A stretch of DNA of 64,000 bases, from contig CAUYUJ010018571.1 of NCBI GenBank assembly GCA_963575745.1, positions 136,475 to 200,474 of the forward strand. The letters run 5' to 3'. The stretch comes from Prorocentrum cordatum. Lineage: Eukaryota > Sar > Dinophyceae > Prorocentrales > Prorocentraceae. Below are positions 40,050-52,189 of the stretch, piece after piece. The notes beneath the pieces were generated by a model. It saw nothing but the letters and a program-made list of their open reading frames with translations, was not told the origin of the DNA and did no database searches. The first letter of the stretch is position 1, and each line of letters begins with the position of its first letter. The position numbers were made by a program, and so were the translations under genes.

Positions 40050-40205
40050 CGCCGGGACACCGCTCGGCCAAACTGGGACACGTCCCGGCCACCGGCGGAC
40101 GGGAAACGGACTCTCGCTCCTATTGACACCCGGGACACCGCCCGGCCCAATTGGGACACTTCCCAGCCACCGGCGGACAGGAGCGGTTTTTCGCTCCTAT
40201 TCCGG
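40050..40205 (+). repeat. Two-copy tandem duplication, about 76-bp unit
   Basis: CGGGACACCGCTCGGCC … CCACCGGCGGACGGGA … TCGCTCCTATT is followed by CGGGACACCGCCCGGCC … CCACCGGCGGACAGGA … TCGCTCCTATT. Confidence 0.8.
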
Positions 40206-40231
40206 CCTAGCTACAGGAGGATCACCCGCAG

Positions 40232-40330
40232 CTTTGCCTCGCCCGCACGCACGACACGAACACGAAACCGAAACCGATTTCCAGGTGGGGGGTCTCCGTT
40301 TTACTGCGATCGCCCCCCCCCCAACCTCCT
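40232..40330 (+). repeat. Dispersed direct repeat B, copy 1
   Basis: CGCCCGCACGCACGACACGA, ACACGAAACCGAAACCGATT, TCC then GGTGGGGGGTCTCCG, and CCCCCCCCCAACC. Copy 2 at 40748-40850 shares these in order. Confidence 0.8.
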
Positions 40331-40335
40331 ATGCG

Positions 40336-40378
40336 TGTATATATATATATATATGTATATGTGTATATATATATATGT
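40336..40378. repeat. (TA)n microsatellite
   Basis: Two AT runs, about 40336-40354 and 40364-40376, with GTATATGTG between them. Confidence 0.95.
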
Positions 40379-40539
40379 AAGTCGATGTGACCATACTTAC
40401 ATGAATTATCCAGATCCACGTCTGATCTACGGTTTCTGCTGCATGTAATATCGGCCAATTTCATGTTCGATCTATCGATCCCGCTATTTCTCCATCGGCC
40501 TTACGATGATCAATCGATCGGCCTCTTGGGACAACAACC

Positions 40540-40670
40540 CACCATCGGGACAACTATCTGACCAACGAGACAACGAGACAACCCTCGTTCCAAACGTTGG
40601 GTCAACCCTCGGGACAACCATCGGGACAACCGCGGGACCCCCACGGGACACCGCGGGACAACCCCAAGGC
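40540..40670 (+). repeat. CGGGACAACC phrase repeat
   Basis: CATCGGGACAACTATC, GAGACAACGAGACAACCC, CTCGGGACAACCATCGGGAC and CGCGGGACAACC. The same phrase occurs near 37635 and 39090. Confidence 0.75.
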
Positions 40671-40747
40671 AACCACGGCAAACCTGCCCCTGGGACCGCT
40701 AAGCGGAAGGGGAGTGTTTTGTTTTGATTTCGCGCCCGCGCACGCAG

Positions 40748-40850
40748 CTTCGCTTCGCCCGCACGCGCGGCACGAACACGACACCGACACCGATTTCCTG
40801 GGTGGGGTCTCCTCCGGATTTCGTCCTCCCCCCGAGTCGGTGCGGCGATT
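40748..40850 (+). repeat. Dispersed direct repeat B, copy 2
   Basis: CGCCCGCACGCGCGGCACGA, ACACGACACCGACACCGATT, TCC then GGGTGGGGTCTCC, and CCCCCCGAG. It matches 40232-40330 about 516 bp upstream. Confidence 0.8.
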
Positions 40851-41404
40851 CTGGACGGCGTATCTCACAACAGGTTTTGCTTGGGTGGTCCCGCGTGCTA
40901 TCTGCAGCTGGTCTTGGCTCTTCCGCCAGGGTCTCTTCCCGACGCGTGGTTGTTCCCGGCGCCTCGCTGCGCCCTCCAAACAAGCTACACGAAGATTATT
41001 CGCTCATTTGTAAACTGCTGCGCTGCAACGCTTGGGAGGTTGAATGCAGCGTCGGCGTTGTTACAGTCGTGACCGTGGACCAGTCTAATCCAATTTTCCG
41101 CATATCAATCCAGCTCAATCCCGTTTAATTATGTTTGATTTAATCCGTAAGGGTTTCGCCCCCTGCCGCCGGCCCCCTCTCTCGGAGAATGGGCCATGGA
41201 AGAGCTAAGTCATGAGGCTTTGGCGCTGTCGTGCAGCAGTATCGGAACTTCATGGAGGCCGATTCGCAATCGGCAAGACCAACTGATCACAAGAGGGGTT
41301 ACCACACAGTGCGATTGGTAAGACGTGTATGGTTTACGAGTTTGGTTACCACACCTTGGGATTAAAGGGCCGAGGGAGTACTCGCAGTTTGGGTTACCAC
41401 GCCT

Positions 41405-42035
41405 TGCGATGGATGTGCGTGAGGGGTGGCACCGAATTTCAGAAATGTGGCAAATCCCCTGTGTTTTTGGACCCTGACCCCGCGAATCTGCGTGAGGGGT
41501 GGCACCGAATTTCAGAAATGTAGCAACTCCCCTGTGTTTTTGGATCCTGACCCCGCGGATCTGCGTGAGGGGTGGCACCGAATTTCAGAAATGTGGCAAA
41601 TCCCATGTGTTTTTGGACCCTGACCCCGCGGATCTGCGTGAGGGGTGGCACCGAATTTCAGAAATGTAGCACATCCCATGTGTTTTTGGACCCTGACCCC
41701 GCGGATCTGCGTGAGGGGTGGCACCGAATTTTAGAAAGGGGTGGCACCGAATTTCAGAAATGTGGCAAATCCTTTATGTTTTTGGACCCTAACCCCGCGG
41801 ATCTGCGTGAGGGCTGGCACCGAATTTCAGAAATGTAGCAAATCCCATATGTTTTTGGACCCTGACCCCGCGGATCTGCGTGAGGGGTGGCACCGAATTC
41901 CAGAAATGTGGCAAATCCCTTGTGTTTTTGGACCCTGGCCCCGCGGATCTGCGTGAGGGGTGGCACCGAATTTCAGAAATGTGGCAAATCCCCTGTGTTT
42001 TTGGACCCTGACCCCGCGGATCTGCGTGAGGGGTG
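41405..42035 (+). repeat. 73-bp tandem repeat, about eight copies
   Basis: The unit runs GCGTGAGGGGTGGCACCGAA, TTTCAGAAATGTGGCAAATC, CCCTGTGTTTTTGGACCCTG and ACCCCGCGGATCT, 73 bp by direct count. Copies differ by few substitutions, so the array is young. One copy near 41720-41745 is truncated and repeats GGGTGGCACCGAATTT. Because 73 leaves a remainder of one on division by three, each copy is read in a different frame, and open frames arise on both strands without coding meaning. Confidence 0.95.
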
Positions 42036-42570
42036 TCGATTTTGAGCCCACCCAGCAATTCAGACAACGCGCCCAGGTGGTTCTAAAAATCTGGTTTGGG
42101 CCTCCCTCCCCTCGCGCGGTCAATCAACTAGTTACAGTGACCAGCAAGAAGCAGAACTGTAACACTGGAAACTACAAACTACAACTGGTACAGGAAACTG
42201 CGAATCACGCGCATCGCAGCCTGGTGGCCCCACAAGGGGGCCGGCGGATTTCATCCAGGGCTTAGTCGGGCGCTGTCTAGCCTGATGGCCCCTGAATCGG
42301 GACCCAAGAGTCCTCAGTCGCTCCCACGGAAGATTTTGCAGGGGCTACCTCCCACTTTTGCTCCCCAGAGAATATCTCTGACGACGCCGACGCCGTCGCC
42401 GTGTGCTCGCTGACCGGCCGGCCGCGAGGCCCCTCGAAGAGGCCCGCCTTGGTCGGCACCGCGCCATCCGCAGCGCCGCGGGCGCTCTCCTCGGCGGCTC
42501 GGGGCGCGAGGTCCGGGCTGCCGCCCCGCCTTTCCTTTCCGTGCCCGATGGTACGACTGCGTGCACACAG
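42036..42570. other. No gene recognised
   Basis: Unique-looking sequence between the 73-bp array and the GT tract. The minus frames (42314-42568) are not convincing. Confidence 0.35.
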
Positions 42571-42576
42571 TTGTTG

Positions 42577-42682
42577 TTCGTGTGTGTGTGTGTGTGTGCG
42601 TGTGTTGGTGTGTGTGTGTGCATGTGTGTGTGTGTGTGCGTGTGTTGGTATGTGTGTGTGTGTGTGTGCGTGTGCGTGTGCG
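42577..42682 (+). repeat. (GT)n microsatellite
   Basis: GTGTGTGTGTGTGTGCGTGTG with GTTGGTGTG interruptions. Confidence 0.95.
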
Positions 42683-42794
42683 TCTGAGGCTCGGACGCTC
42701 CTAGACGCGCGCGTGCGATTGCGCAGGCCCGCGACGCCAAAATGTGTGTGTGTGCGTGGGTATTAAGGTCTCCCAACTGGGCCGGAGTAGATGG

Positions 42795-42945
42795 GTTCGG
42801 GGGGTCGCGCCGCATCGCCGATGCATCGGTAATGCGGCTCGATGTTGAACCCGATGTTCTTAACGCATGCGTCGCCGATGCATCGCCGACGTTCCCGACG
42901 CATCGCCGATGCATTTGCGATGGGTCGGCGACGCAGCGCGATCCT
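42795..42945. repeat. CGCCGATGCATCGG palindrome cluster, copy 1
   Basis: GCATCGCCGATGCATCGG, TCGCCGATGCATCGCCGACG and GCATCGCCGATGCATTTGCG within 150 bp. The core CCGATGCATCGG is palindromic. The start GGGGGGTCGCGCCGCATCGC matches GGTCGGAGGACCGCGCCGCATCGC at about 54025. Confidence 0.75.
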
Positions 42946-43725
42946 CTAGCCTCTGCTGTCCAGCGGTCGGCTACGTTCGACGTTCATTGGGGTTCTCAGC
43001 TTAGCACGTGCATCCCCCGTAAAGTGTGCGCATTTGTCCTCGTTCGCACCCCGATTTGGTAGTTCTTGAACCAGCTACTGCTCTCCATCGCCGCGTCGGG
43101 GGACAACTTGTGTGCGTGTGCGTGGGCGTCTGGTTCCGACCGTTACAAGTCCACTCGTGAGGTGGCTCGCGCGAGCGGGTGAGGCACTCGCCCCACCGTG
43201 GTCACCGTGCTGCTGCCTCGCCTTCTCTCCAGGGTCGTTTTCGCCAGACGTCTCTCGGACCGATTGCTTCAACCACTGGTTCGTGCGCAAGGGTGCAAGT
43301 CGACACCCAGGAAGGAATGGCACTGCCTCGCACCACCGCTGTTGCAGCATCCATGCGCGAGGCGAGCTGGAGCCCCAAGCGCGCACACACATCACGGCTG
43401 CATGCGCCCCGTATGGCACAGTCTGTCCAGCGGGCGGTTGCCTCGCGGTGACGGCCATAGTGCGTCGCTGCATCTCGGAACCCGTGAGATGTCTGTCGAT
43501 GTGCTTCCTTTTCGCCTTGATGCCTCAATTCGCTCCCGGTGCACCCCACCGCTTGCTGATTGTCGTCTGACTGTCTTGGACCACTGGGCGCCCGCGGACT
43601 CGCAAAGTGTGGGCCTTGGTGGTCTGTGCTGTCGTCGAGGCAGCCTCCGCGGGATCGGCTAGAGTGGACTCGCGCCCCAAACGCCCATTATGGTGGTGGC
43701 AGCCGTTGAGCTACTGGCGCGCACA
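42946..43725. other. No gene recognised
   Basis: Mixed sequence. Frames 43112-43570 plus and 43075-43473 minus overlap fully, both with Arg/Ser/Cys-rich composition and no motif. Confidence 0.35.
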
Positions 43726-43729
43726 CGGG

Positions 43730-44095
43730 CTTTCTCACCCTCTCGCTCGCTCGCTCGCCCGCTCTCTCTCCCTCTCTCTTTTCTTTCTTTCTGTCTCTCT
43801 CGCCCTCTCGCTCTCTCACTCTCTCGCTCCCTCTCTCTCTCTCTCGCTCTCTCGCCCTGTCGCTCTCTTGCCCTCTCTCTCTCTCTGATTCTCTCTCTCT
43901 CTCTCGCCCTCTCGCCCTCTCGCTCTCTCAACCTTTCGCTCCCTCTCTCTCGCGCTCTCTCGCCCTCTCGGTCTCTTGCCTTCTCTCTCTCTCTGTCTCT
44001 TTTTTGGGGTTGTTTGCTCTTTCTCTCCCTCTTTCTCTCTCTCTCTCTATCTCTCTTCTCTATCTGTCTCTCTCTCTCCTCTCTCCAGTCGGCTC
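43730..44095 (+). repeat. (CT)n with CTCTCGCCCTCTCG units
   Basis: CTCTCGCTCTCTC and CTCTCGCCCTCTCG units over 365 bp, interrupted once by TTTTTTGGGGTTGTTTGC near 44008. Confidence 0.95.
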
Positions 44096-44575
44096 CTCCT
44101 GCTGCTTGTCTCGGGGTGACCTGCTCTAGCTGCCCGCGACCACCAGAAGATCGGCGCCGCACCCGCAGCCGCGCCAGCAGACTAGAAGGTGCGATTAGAA
44201 GGCCTGCGTTGCCTGCGGCGCTTTTCACGTGCATCCGCCTCGGCGGCGTCTTGCTGCATGCATCAACCACGTTCTGGCCGTTTATCAATAAGGCCAGGTG
44301 GTAATCAGATTAGGCCTGGTCCGTCCAGCACGTGCTACGGTGAAACCCGCCTGGCCGCCGGCGGACACATTGTGTGCGTTCGCTTGTGTGTGCGTGTGTG
44401 TGATGCCCCCCCTCTCCATACGCGGGCTTGATTTTGGTTGTGGCGTTCGAACGCTTGACCCTGCTTTAGGGATTACCTCTCAAGCAGCGGGCCTACTCTA
44501 CACTTGAGGGGTGGCAGCGACCCGTCAGGTACCTCGGTTCGCTTTCCGCTTTATGTGGCGGCCGCCCCCTCTCCG
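44096..44575. other. No gene recognised
   Basis: A GCGTTCGAACGC palindrome near 44434 resembles a B box in isolation, but no A box or cloverleaf fits. Confidence 0.4.
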
Positions 44576-44923
44576 TTCGTAATATTAGTGGTAGCCGTAG
44601 TAGTGATAGTATTAGTAGTCGCCGTATTCGCCCAAAAGGTAGCTGTTGTTGGTGCAGCAGTCGTGATATCGCTGATGCTGGTAGTTCGTCGTATTTGTCA
44701 TGGCACGAGGAGTGGCAGCAGTTTGTGTAGTAGTAGTGGTAGCCCCTATCGTATAAACAGAAGTGCTACTAGGAGTGGTGTTGGTAGTTGTGTTACTGTT
44801 GGGCTGCCAGTGGTACTAGACGTCGTTGTATTGGTAGAATTGTTTTGATTTGTTGTAGTAGTGGCGATTTAGTAGTAACCGTCGTAATCGTAGTACTAGC
44901 CGTAGTAGTCTTAGTATTCGTAT

Positions 44924-44971
<48 letters not shown>

Positions 44972-45274
44972 CAGTAGTAGTAGTAGTAGTAGTAGTAGTA
45001 GGACTAGTTGTAGTAGTAGTAGTAGTAGTAGTAGTCGTAGTAGTAGTAGCAGTAGTAGTAGTAGTAGTGGTAGTTCTAGTGGTTGTACTTGTAGTAGTCG
45101 TAGTAGTAGTTCTCGTCGTGGTCGTCGCAGTAGTAGTTGTAGTATTCGTAGTAGTTGTATTCGCAGTCGTTGTGGTTGTAGTTGCAGTTGTAGTCGTAGC
45201 CGTCGTGGTGGGAATTGTCGAAGTAGTCGTAGTCATAGTCTTTATTTCAGCAGGTTGGTAGTTCGTAGTAGCAA

Positions 45275-45307
<33 letters not shown>

Positions 45308-45366
45308 CAGTAGTAGTAGTAGTAGTAGTAGTAGTAGCCGTCGTAGTCGTAGTCGTAGTCGTACAT

Positions 45367-45421
<55 letters not shown>

Positions 45422-45543
45422 GCGTAGTAGTAGTTGTGGTAGTAGTCGTCGTAGTAGTAGTAGTAGTCGTAGTTGTAGTCGTAATAGCCGTAGTAGTTGT
45501 AGTAGTTGTCGTAGTCGTAGATGTACTCGTAGTAGTAGTAGCC

Positions 45544-45586
<43 letters not shown>

Positions 45587-45834
45587 TAGAAGTAGTGGTA
45601 GTAGTGGTAGCAGTAACCGTATGAGTAGTAATCGTAGTAGTCGCAGTCGTAGTAGCTTTGGTGGTAGCAGTAGCAGAAGCAGTGGTAGTCTTAGTTGTAG
45701 TATGTGTAGTAGTATTAGTAGTAGTAGTAGTAGTAGTAGTCGTAGTAGTAGTAGTAGTAGTAGTAGTACTAGTAGTAGTCGTCGTGGTCGTCGTCGTCGT
45801 CGTCGTAGTAGTAGTAGTAGTAGTAGTAGTATTT

Positions 45835-45865
<31 letters not shown>

Positions 45866-45925
45866 GAGTAGTAGTAGTAGTAGTAGTAGTTGTGTTTGTA
45901 GTTGTAGTTGTAGTTGTTGATGTAA
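44576..45925 (+). repeat. (GTA/GTC)n microsatellite, 1.35 kb
   Basis: AGTAGTAGT tracts with GTCGTAGTCGTAG and GTTGTAGT variants. A short unique interruption near 45235-45260 (TTTATTTCAGCAGGTTGG) splits it. Poly-Val, poly-Ser and poly-Thr/Leu frames are artefacts. The same triplet on the other strand makes the 55600-59310 region. Confidence 0.95.
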
Positions 45926-47384
45926 TATACTTGTGGGTGGTAGTGGCACTGGCAGGCGACGCTGCAAAAGTAGTTGTAGTACGATGAGCTGGAGGGAGAG
46001 GGACAGTAAGTGGTCGAAGCGCTTGGGAGCTTCCCAGCGAAGCCTTTAGTAAGGAGCACCAGCCAAGACTCACGTGTTCGTTTGCAAGTCTCCTTGCGGC
46101 ATATCTTCAGATCGCGCCGGCGCCAGCATCCAGCGCGGCTACTGATCGCGCAGATGTCTGACCACGTAATTAGGTTGTCGATTGAGGCCCGTTCGCTTTT
46201 TGAACCGTCTTGTTTGAAGCAATGTCCTCCTCCTCTGTCCCTTCTCCCCTTCTTATCCTTCGTTCCAAGTTTGGTGTCTTGTGTTCAGAGGCTGGTGTTT
46301 GTGATTTGCTTGGTGTCTGGTGTGCTTTGCATTTAGAATGTGATGCTTGGTGTGTTGTGATTGGTGATCGGTGCTTGTTCTTTGGTGCTTGGGGGTTGTG
46401 GCCTGGTGTTGGGTGTCTGGTGTTTGGTTTGTGGCGTTCGGTGTTTAGCGTTCGTTTTTGGATGCACATTTGGGATTTGAGTATTTTCAGAGTAGGGACA
46501 GGAAACTTGAAAGATAACCCCACCCGGAGAGCAACCCCTTTCGGCATGGGGCCACCCTTCCCAGAAAACTTGTCCTTTCGGCACAGAGCCACCTCTCGGC
46601 ATGGGGCCACCTTTCCACATATCCTGGAGAACCACCCGCTTTCCCGGAGCATCACTTGATCCCCTCCTCCCGGACGAAGAGACCGGCCTGGGCCCATGCT
46701 TGGCCCGGCCTGGACCTGCGCGTGCCTGTGCAGACCTCCTCTGTCTGCCCCTTCCCCGCCGTGGAGGTCGCCGGCAGACGCGGCGCTGCCGCAGTCCGCG
46801 GCGCGCTCCCCCTCAGGCGGCTGGGCCCGCGCGTGCAGCACGCGAGCACGTGCGGGAGCTCGCGTCGCGGCGACGCGGCGGTGACTCCGCCGCCGGCGTT
46901 CAAGGCTGAACGCTGCCAGAGGCCTGGAATCCGGCAGTTTGGAGCGATCTGGCGACCGCGAAGCCTCCGACGACCATTCAAGGCTGAGCGGTCGACGCGG
47001 TGTCAAAACCCAGCGCAGGGTTTGTCACGACACGGACCTGGCCGTATTTGTTCTCATTGTGCATTCGGCAGTTGCAGAGGTTTCGAATCATTCGGGATCG
47101 TTCGGCGCGTTCTGGAGCCAGGATGAGACGGAAAGAACCTTTGCGGCGGAAGAACCGAAACAGCTTTAGGCAGTCCGCTCAGGGCTCCACGATGGGCCCT
47201 GGCTACCCAACCCAGGCATCATAACTATACATAATGTTTTACAGACAATTGTTTTAGAACGCATTGCGCAGTTCAAGCGCAGCTTTGCAGCTCGGAGTTG
47301 CGGAATCGGCAGCCAAGTTTGGAGACGTCGAATCGGCCTCCATTGAGATACCGAAATCGGAATCGGCAGTACAAGCAGCAGCAC
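45926..47384. other. No gene recognised
   Basis: 46250-46450 is rich in TGGTGTTTGGTG-type words. A minus frame (46170-47006) and a plus frame (46656-47126) overlap with no motif. TTCAAGGCTGA occurs twice (about 46897 and 46978). Confidence 0.35.
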
Positions 47385-47490
47385 GGCAGAACACACAGGA
47401 GCACGGCAGAACACAAGGAAGCACGGCAGAGCAGGACCATGGCAGAATACACAGGAGCACGGCAGAACATGCAGGAGCACGGCAGAGCAC
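47385..47490 (+). repeat. GGAGCACGGCAGAACA phrase repeat
   Basis: GCACGGCAGAACACACAGG, GCACGGCAGAACACAAGG, CATGGCAGAATACACAGG and GCACGGCAGAACATGCAGG in about 100 bp. Confidence 0.85.
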
Positions 47491-47529
47491 ATAGAACATC
47501 TATTCGCACAGCCGCACCCACAGGCACAC

Positions 47530-48145
<616 letters not shown>

Positions 48146-48599
48146 ACGCGCACACAGAGAGAGGCAACATACGTTCACGCAGGCCGCCAGAGCAAGGCAC
48201 TGCAGCACGGCATAACACAGCAGTGCCGCAGACCACCACACACGGACACACATGCACATATTCCACGCACGCACGCGCACGCGCAAACGCGCGCACGCCA
48301 CGACATATCTGCGCGGGAGATCAACAAACGAGTCTATGTTTCACAGACCTCGTGGACACGGGCGACGCTTCCCGCTCGTGTCCGGTCAGGTTTCTATTCG
48401 CCATCGTGCTGGACAGACAATGGAGACACGCACACTCATTGGAACATCTACCTTGACTTGGACGGGGCTAGTGGCCTGCGACATGGAGCAGGGCGCGGCA
48501 CGAAGAGCAGGGGCAGGGACACAGCAGCATGGCCCACTCGAGCGATTGGTCTCGTGTTTGCCATGCTCGTTCAGGGGCAGCGTCAGGAGGATCGGCTCA
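48146..48599. other. No gene recognised
   Basis: GC-moderate sequence after the CA tract. The frame 48252-48785 plus has no motif. Confidence 0.35.
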
Positions 48600-48770
48600 G
48601 GGGGGAAGGCACCGACCCCCCATATTGCCCATTCATCGCCGATAGGGGCCCGAGAGCCCACTTTTTGCCCAAGATCTGTGTGGATTTGCTCTCGGGGGCC
48701 TATCGCCGATCTATCGGCGATGTCTTGCCGATTCCAGCTCGGTGTGTCCTTCCCTGAGCTGGCCCCCGCC
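48600..48770 (-). mobile_element. tRNA-like SINE candidate, copy 2
   Basis: On the minus strand it starts GGGGCCAGCTCAGGGA (48765-48750, A-box-like) then CCGAGCTGGAATCGG (48742-48728, a weakened B box), then ATCGCCGATAGATCGGCGAT and GGCCCCCGAGAGC. Plus-strand words CCCCC…ATTGCCCATTCATCG, GGGGCC and CTATCGCCGAT…TCG recur in copy 1 at 19040-19190. It is more diverged at the promoter boxes than copy 1. Confidence 0.4.
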
Positions 48771-49920
48771 GAACATTCCCTCTGAATGAAGTGGAGGATA
48801 CGCTTCGATGCCTAAGATTTTTTTTCGCGCGTTGGCCCCCTCGAGCATCTGAAGCCTTGGTCTCCACATGATCGTGGTCTCGGCCCCGTGAACTTTCCTA
48901 CGACACGGGAGGGTGCGCCGTCATGCTTCAAAGTCGACCCACGGGGCATGTCTTCAAGTGCGTTCTAGCCAAAATGTCGAGGGGAGTCCAGTAGTGGCGT
49001 TAAACCGCAGGAGGCCCAAGAAGGCAAGTCTCGTCGAACGCAGCGGTCATCGATCCTCGACCCTCGATCTTTGGCCAGCACCGGCCGTAGTCGCAGGGCC
49101 GTACTCGCAGGATCACGGATGTCTCGACCCCTTCTTCTGTCAACGTCGAAAACTTGGGCGTCTCTTGTGTTTCGCGACGCTCGGATCTGAGAGTCGTCCT
49201 CGCGTTTGGGCGTAGTCTTTGCAAGGATAGAAAGATTCGTTCCGAGGTGAGGTGGATTGGAGAGTGGATGGAACGCTATTTCGGAAAGCCGTTCCCGACT
49301 TCTTGGAACGCCATTCCGCCTCTCGTTTTAGGGCGACCGTCCACGCCACTTCGGGGGCCACGTTCGCATCGTGGGCTCGCGAGTGTGCGTGCAGCAGAGC
49401 GGGCGCAGCAAGGCAGCATCACGCAGGGTAACAGCAGTGAAGCTCTCAAGGCAGAGCCGACGGACTCTTTGTATCCCTCTTCTTTCTTGTCGAGCGTCCC
49501 CGACTACAGCGAGCGCCCGTGCGAATTGCCTCTGCCGTGCTGCGACGAAGACAAATGTACCACTCCTCCCGCTGCTGCCGCTACTCGTGCGGATGCTGCT
49601 GCTGCAGCTCCTCCCCCTTTCTTGCACCTTCTCGTGTTTCCCTCCTGTTCCTCTACCTCGACGTCCGAGCTGCGCCCGCGCTCTTGCGCGGGCCAGCAGG
49701 CCCCGGGTGCCGGACGCCAGCGGAGTCGGCCACGGCGGCGGTCGCCGCCGCCGTGCGGGAGAAGGCGTCCCAGGCGCCAGCCCCCCTGCTTTGGGGGCGG
49801 GGGGGATGCAGAGGGAGCCCAGACTTCAGGTGCCACTTTTTGGGCTAGGGTCCGCCGTTCTTCCCCGTTCTGGCATCCAGTGGGCCCGCTTAGCGCCCCG
49901 TGGCTAACAAGGTTGCCCAA
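48771..49920. other. No gene recognised
   Basis: Overlapping plus (49154-49990) and minus (49504-49971) frames rich in Arg, Ser and Cys. No motif and no clear repeat. Confidence 0.35.
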
Positions 49921-49926
49921 GCCTTG

Positions 49927-49949
<23 letters not shown>
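49927..49949. repeat. (TA)n microsatellite
   Basis: A run of 23 T/A bases followed by GTGTGTGT. It is the fourth (TA)n tract that lies within about a kilobase of a CTTGGGG array. Confidence 0.95.
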
Positions 49950-49957
<8 letters not shown>

Positions 49958-50138
49958 CCCTTTTGGCCCATACCTGGCCACAGATCCTAGAGGTTCTGCC
50001 TTGATGCCGCTGCAACACTTTCAAACAGTGTGGAACCATGGCCTCGCCTACTTCCCCATTGTATCCAGCTGCCTCCCACAAATCTGCCACAGTGCCAGCC
50101 CAGCATACTCGGTGGCGAATGTCCATGGAGACACAGGA

Positions 50139-50140
<2 letters not shown>

Positions 50141-50189
<49 letters not shown>

Positions 50190-50560
50190 CATGATCATGA
50201 TGATGATGATGATGATTATGATGATGCTGATGCTGATGCTGATGCTGATGATGATGATTATGATTATTATGACTATGCTCATGATGTTGAAGATGTTGAT
50301 GCTGATGATGATGAACCTGATGTATATGAAGATTCATATGAATACAACTATTATGTTGATGCCGATGATGCTAATGATGCTTATGCTGCTGACGATGCTG
50401 CTGACGATACTGCTGGTGCTGATGCTGATGGTGATGATGCTTGTGCTGATGATGATGAAGATGATGGTGGTGATGATGATGATGATGGTGGTGGTTGTGA
50501 TGATGATGATGGTGGTGGTGGTATTTGGTGGTGATGATGATGATTATCATGATGATGATC
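50141..50560 (+). repeat. (GAT)n microsatellite
   Basis: ATGATGATG tracts with GCTGATGCT and GATTATGATTATTAT variants. It reads as poly-Asp, poly-Met or poly-His by frame. Confidence 0.95.
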
Positions 50561-50619
50561 ATGAGGAGGGAGGAGGAGGAAGGCCGTCACACGTGACATT
50601 GTTCGTCTTCTTTATTGGC

Positions 50620-51245
50620 TCCCATGGAACTCGTTTGGGCCGTCGTGTGGCTGTCTTGGCCTCCTGTGAGGCAGTCTCAGGGAGTCGTGAGCCCCTCTTA
50701 GGCTGTATGTGGCCTCTCTTAGGCCGTATTGGAGCTCTCTTGGGCCGTCTTGGGGCCCTCTTGGCAGGATTGTGGTTGCCAGTTTGCCGTCTTGGCGCCG
50801 TCTTTGGCAGCTGAAGGGCCTTTGAGGCCGTTTGATGTCTCATGGGAGACTCTCTTGGGTCGTCTGGGGGTCGTCTTGCATGCGTCTTGGGCCCTCGTGT
50901 GGTCCTTCTGGGCTAACTTTGGACCCTCGTGGAGGCCTCTTGGTTCGTCGTAGAAACCTTTTAGGCTTCTGGGGTCGTCGTAGGGCCATCGTGCAGGCTT
51001 CTTGAGTCATTTTAAGCTTACGATAGCCCGAAAAGGTGAGAGAGCGAACATCTTTCCAAACCGAAGCCAATGAGTTTGATTTCTTCGGGCCCTGTTCGAC
51101 GTCCTCTTGGGGTCCTCTTGGAGGCATGTTGGGCTGTCTTGAGGCCATGTTCGGCCTCCTTGGGTCCCTCTTGGGCCATCTTCGAGGCATCAGGGGCCAT
51201 CTGGGTTGCCTTGGTTGCCTGCCTGGGCCGTCTTGGAAGCTCGGG
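50620..51245 (+). repeat. CTTGGGG-type arrays (plus orientation)
   Basis: GTTTGGGCCGTCGTG, CTCTTGGGCCGTCTTGG, GGCCCTCTTGG and TCTTGGAAGC words at 10-30-bp steps. A 90-bp non-array piece near 51005-51095 separates two blocks. Confidence 0.8.
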
Positions 51246-51403
51246 ATGCGGACACATAGATTGTTACGAGGGATCGTGGCATCGGGAGCGCGGATCCAAT
51301 TGGGATTATGGCTTCGGCAGCAGGGAGGGTGCATGCGACTGGGTGCGGCGAGAGGGGGGGTCGCTTATTAGAATCCAAATCCTACATAGCAGCACTGGGC
51401 ATT

Positions 51404-51882
51404 CTAACACGCCCACAGCTCGCAAGCACGGTGGCGGATTGGTTCAACCGTTTGGGGCCAGATGTTGAACAGGATGCAACGGGCGGCGGGGCTGTAGGTT
51501 GGTTGCGACGATCGCTCGATGCCGGCCGCCCTGCTTGCCCGCTGCATCGCCAGTAGCCACGTTGCTTGCGCGTTTCCCTGTTGCAGGGCTTGCCCTTGCA
51601 GTACTGCCGCCAGGGCAAGCATCGATGCGGTGACGACGCCGGCGCGGGCGCTCAAGATCGATGACCAATGGCGGCCTGATCCAGGGCCAAACACTTGTTC
51701 GACGTCCGCTGCTGGATAGTGGAGGGAAACCATTCAATATAGCAATCTTTACGCTGTGTAAGAAGCCAGCGTCTACGTCGCCGCGACAGGATCCAGCCGG
51801 GCGGAGCTGCGGAGCTGGTGGCAATATGTTGCCACAGTGGCATGTTGCTGGCGGCCTCTTCGCACAACGCACGCACACACAA
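51404..51882 (-). pseudogene. Hypothetical protein-like frames
   Basis: Two minus frames overlap in order: 51882-51652 reads EEAASNMPLWQHIATSSAAP and TQRKDCYIEWFPSTIQQRTS. 51733-51404 reads DVEQVFGPGSGRHWSSILSA, GVVTASMLALAAVLQGQALQ and CILFNIWPQTVEPIRHRACE. Both have globular-protein composition and run in the same direction, as in a gene with a frameshift near 51700. No domain recognised. Confidence 0.3.
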
Positions 51883-52189
51883 ACACTCAGGAGAGCATTA
51901 CATCCCAGGAGTGCGTGCTTGTGGATACTGTTGGTGTTGGCATTGCTTTGTCGGTACTGGCAGTATGAGGATTGCGAGGCGACACGTGTTTCTCATTACG
52001 ATATTCGTCGTCATCGTCATCGATCCAGAGGGTGCAGCCCGTGCAACCGTACCCAGCATTGTTGTGAATACCGTCAAGGCCGTGCCCTCCAGTTTTCCCA
52101 GTTTCGGATACGTTTGCACATGTTCGACGTGGCCTAGTTCTTGTGTTATCTGGGTTCTTCACTGTATGAGTACATCGGAATAAGTTCCC

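Noticed and set aside
44430-44510. Possible tRNA on the minus strand (GCGTTCGAACGC resembling a T-arm)
   Set aside because: The T stem does not pair properly, no D-arm/A box fits, and no acceptor stem is found.
44793-46073. 426-codon poly-Thr minus frame, and poly-Val/Ser/Leu frames in the same area
   Set aside because: Direct translations of the GTA/GTC triplet tract.
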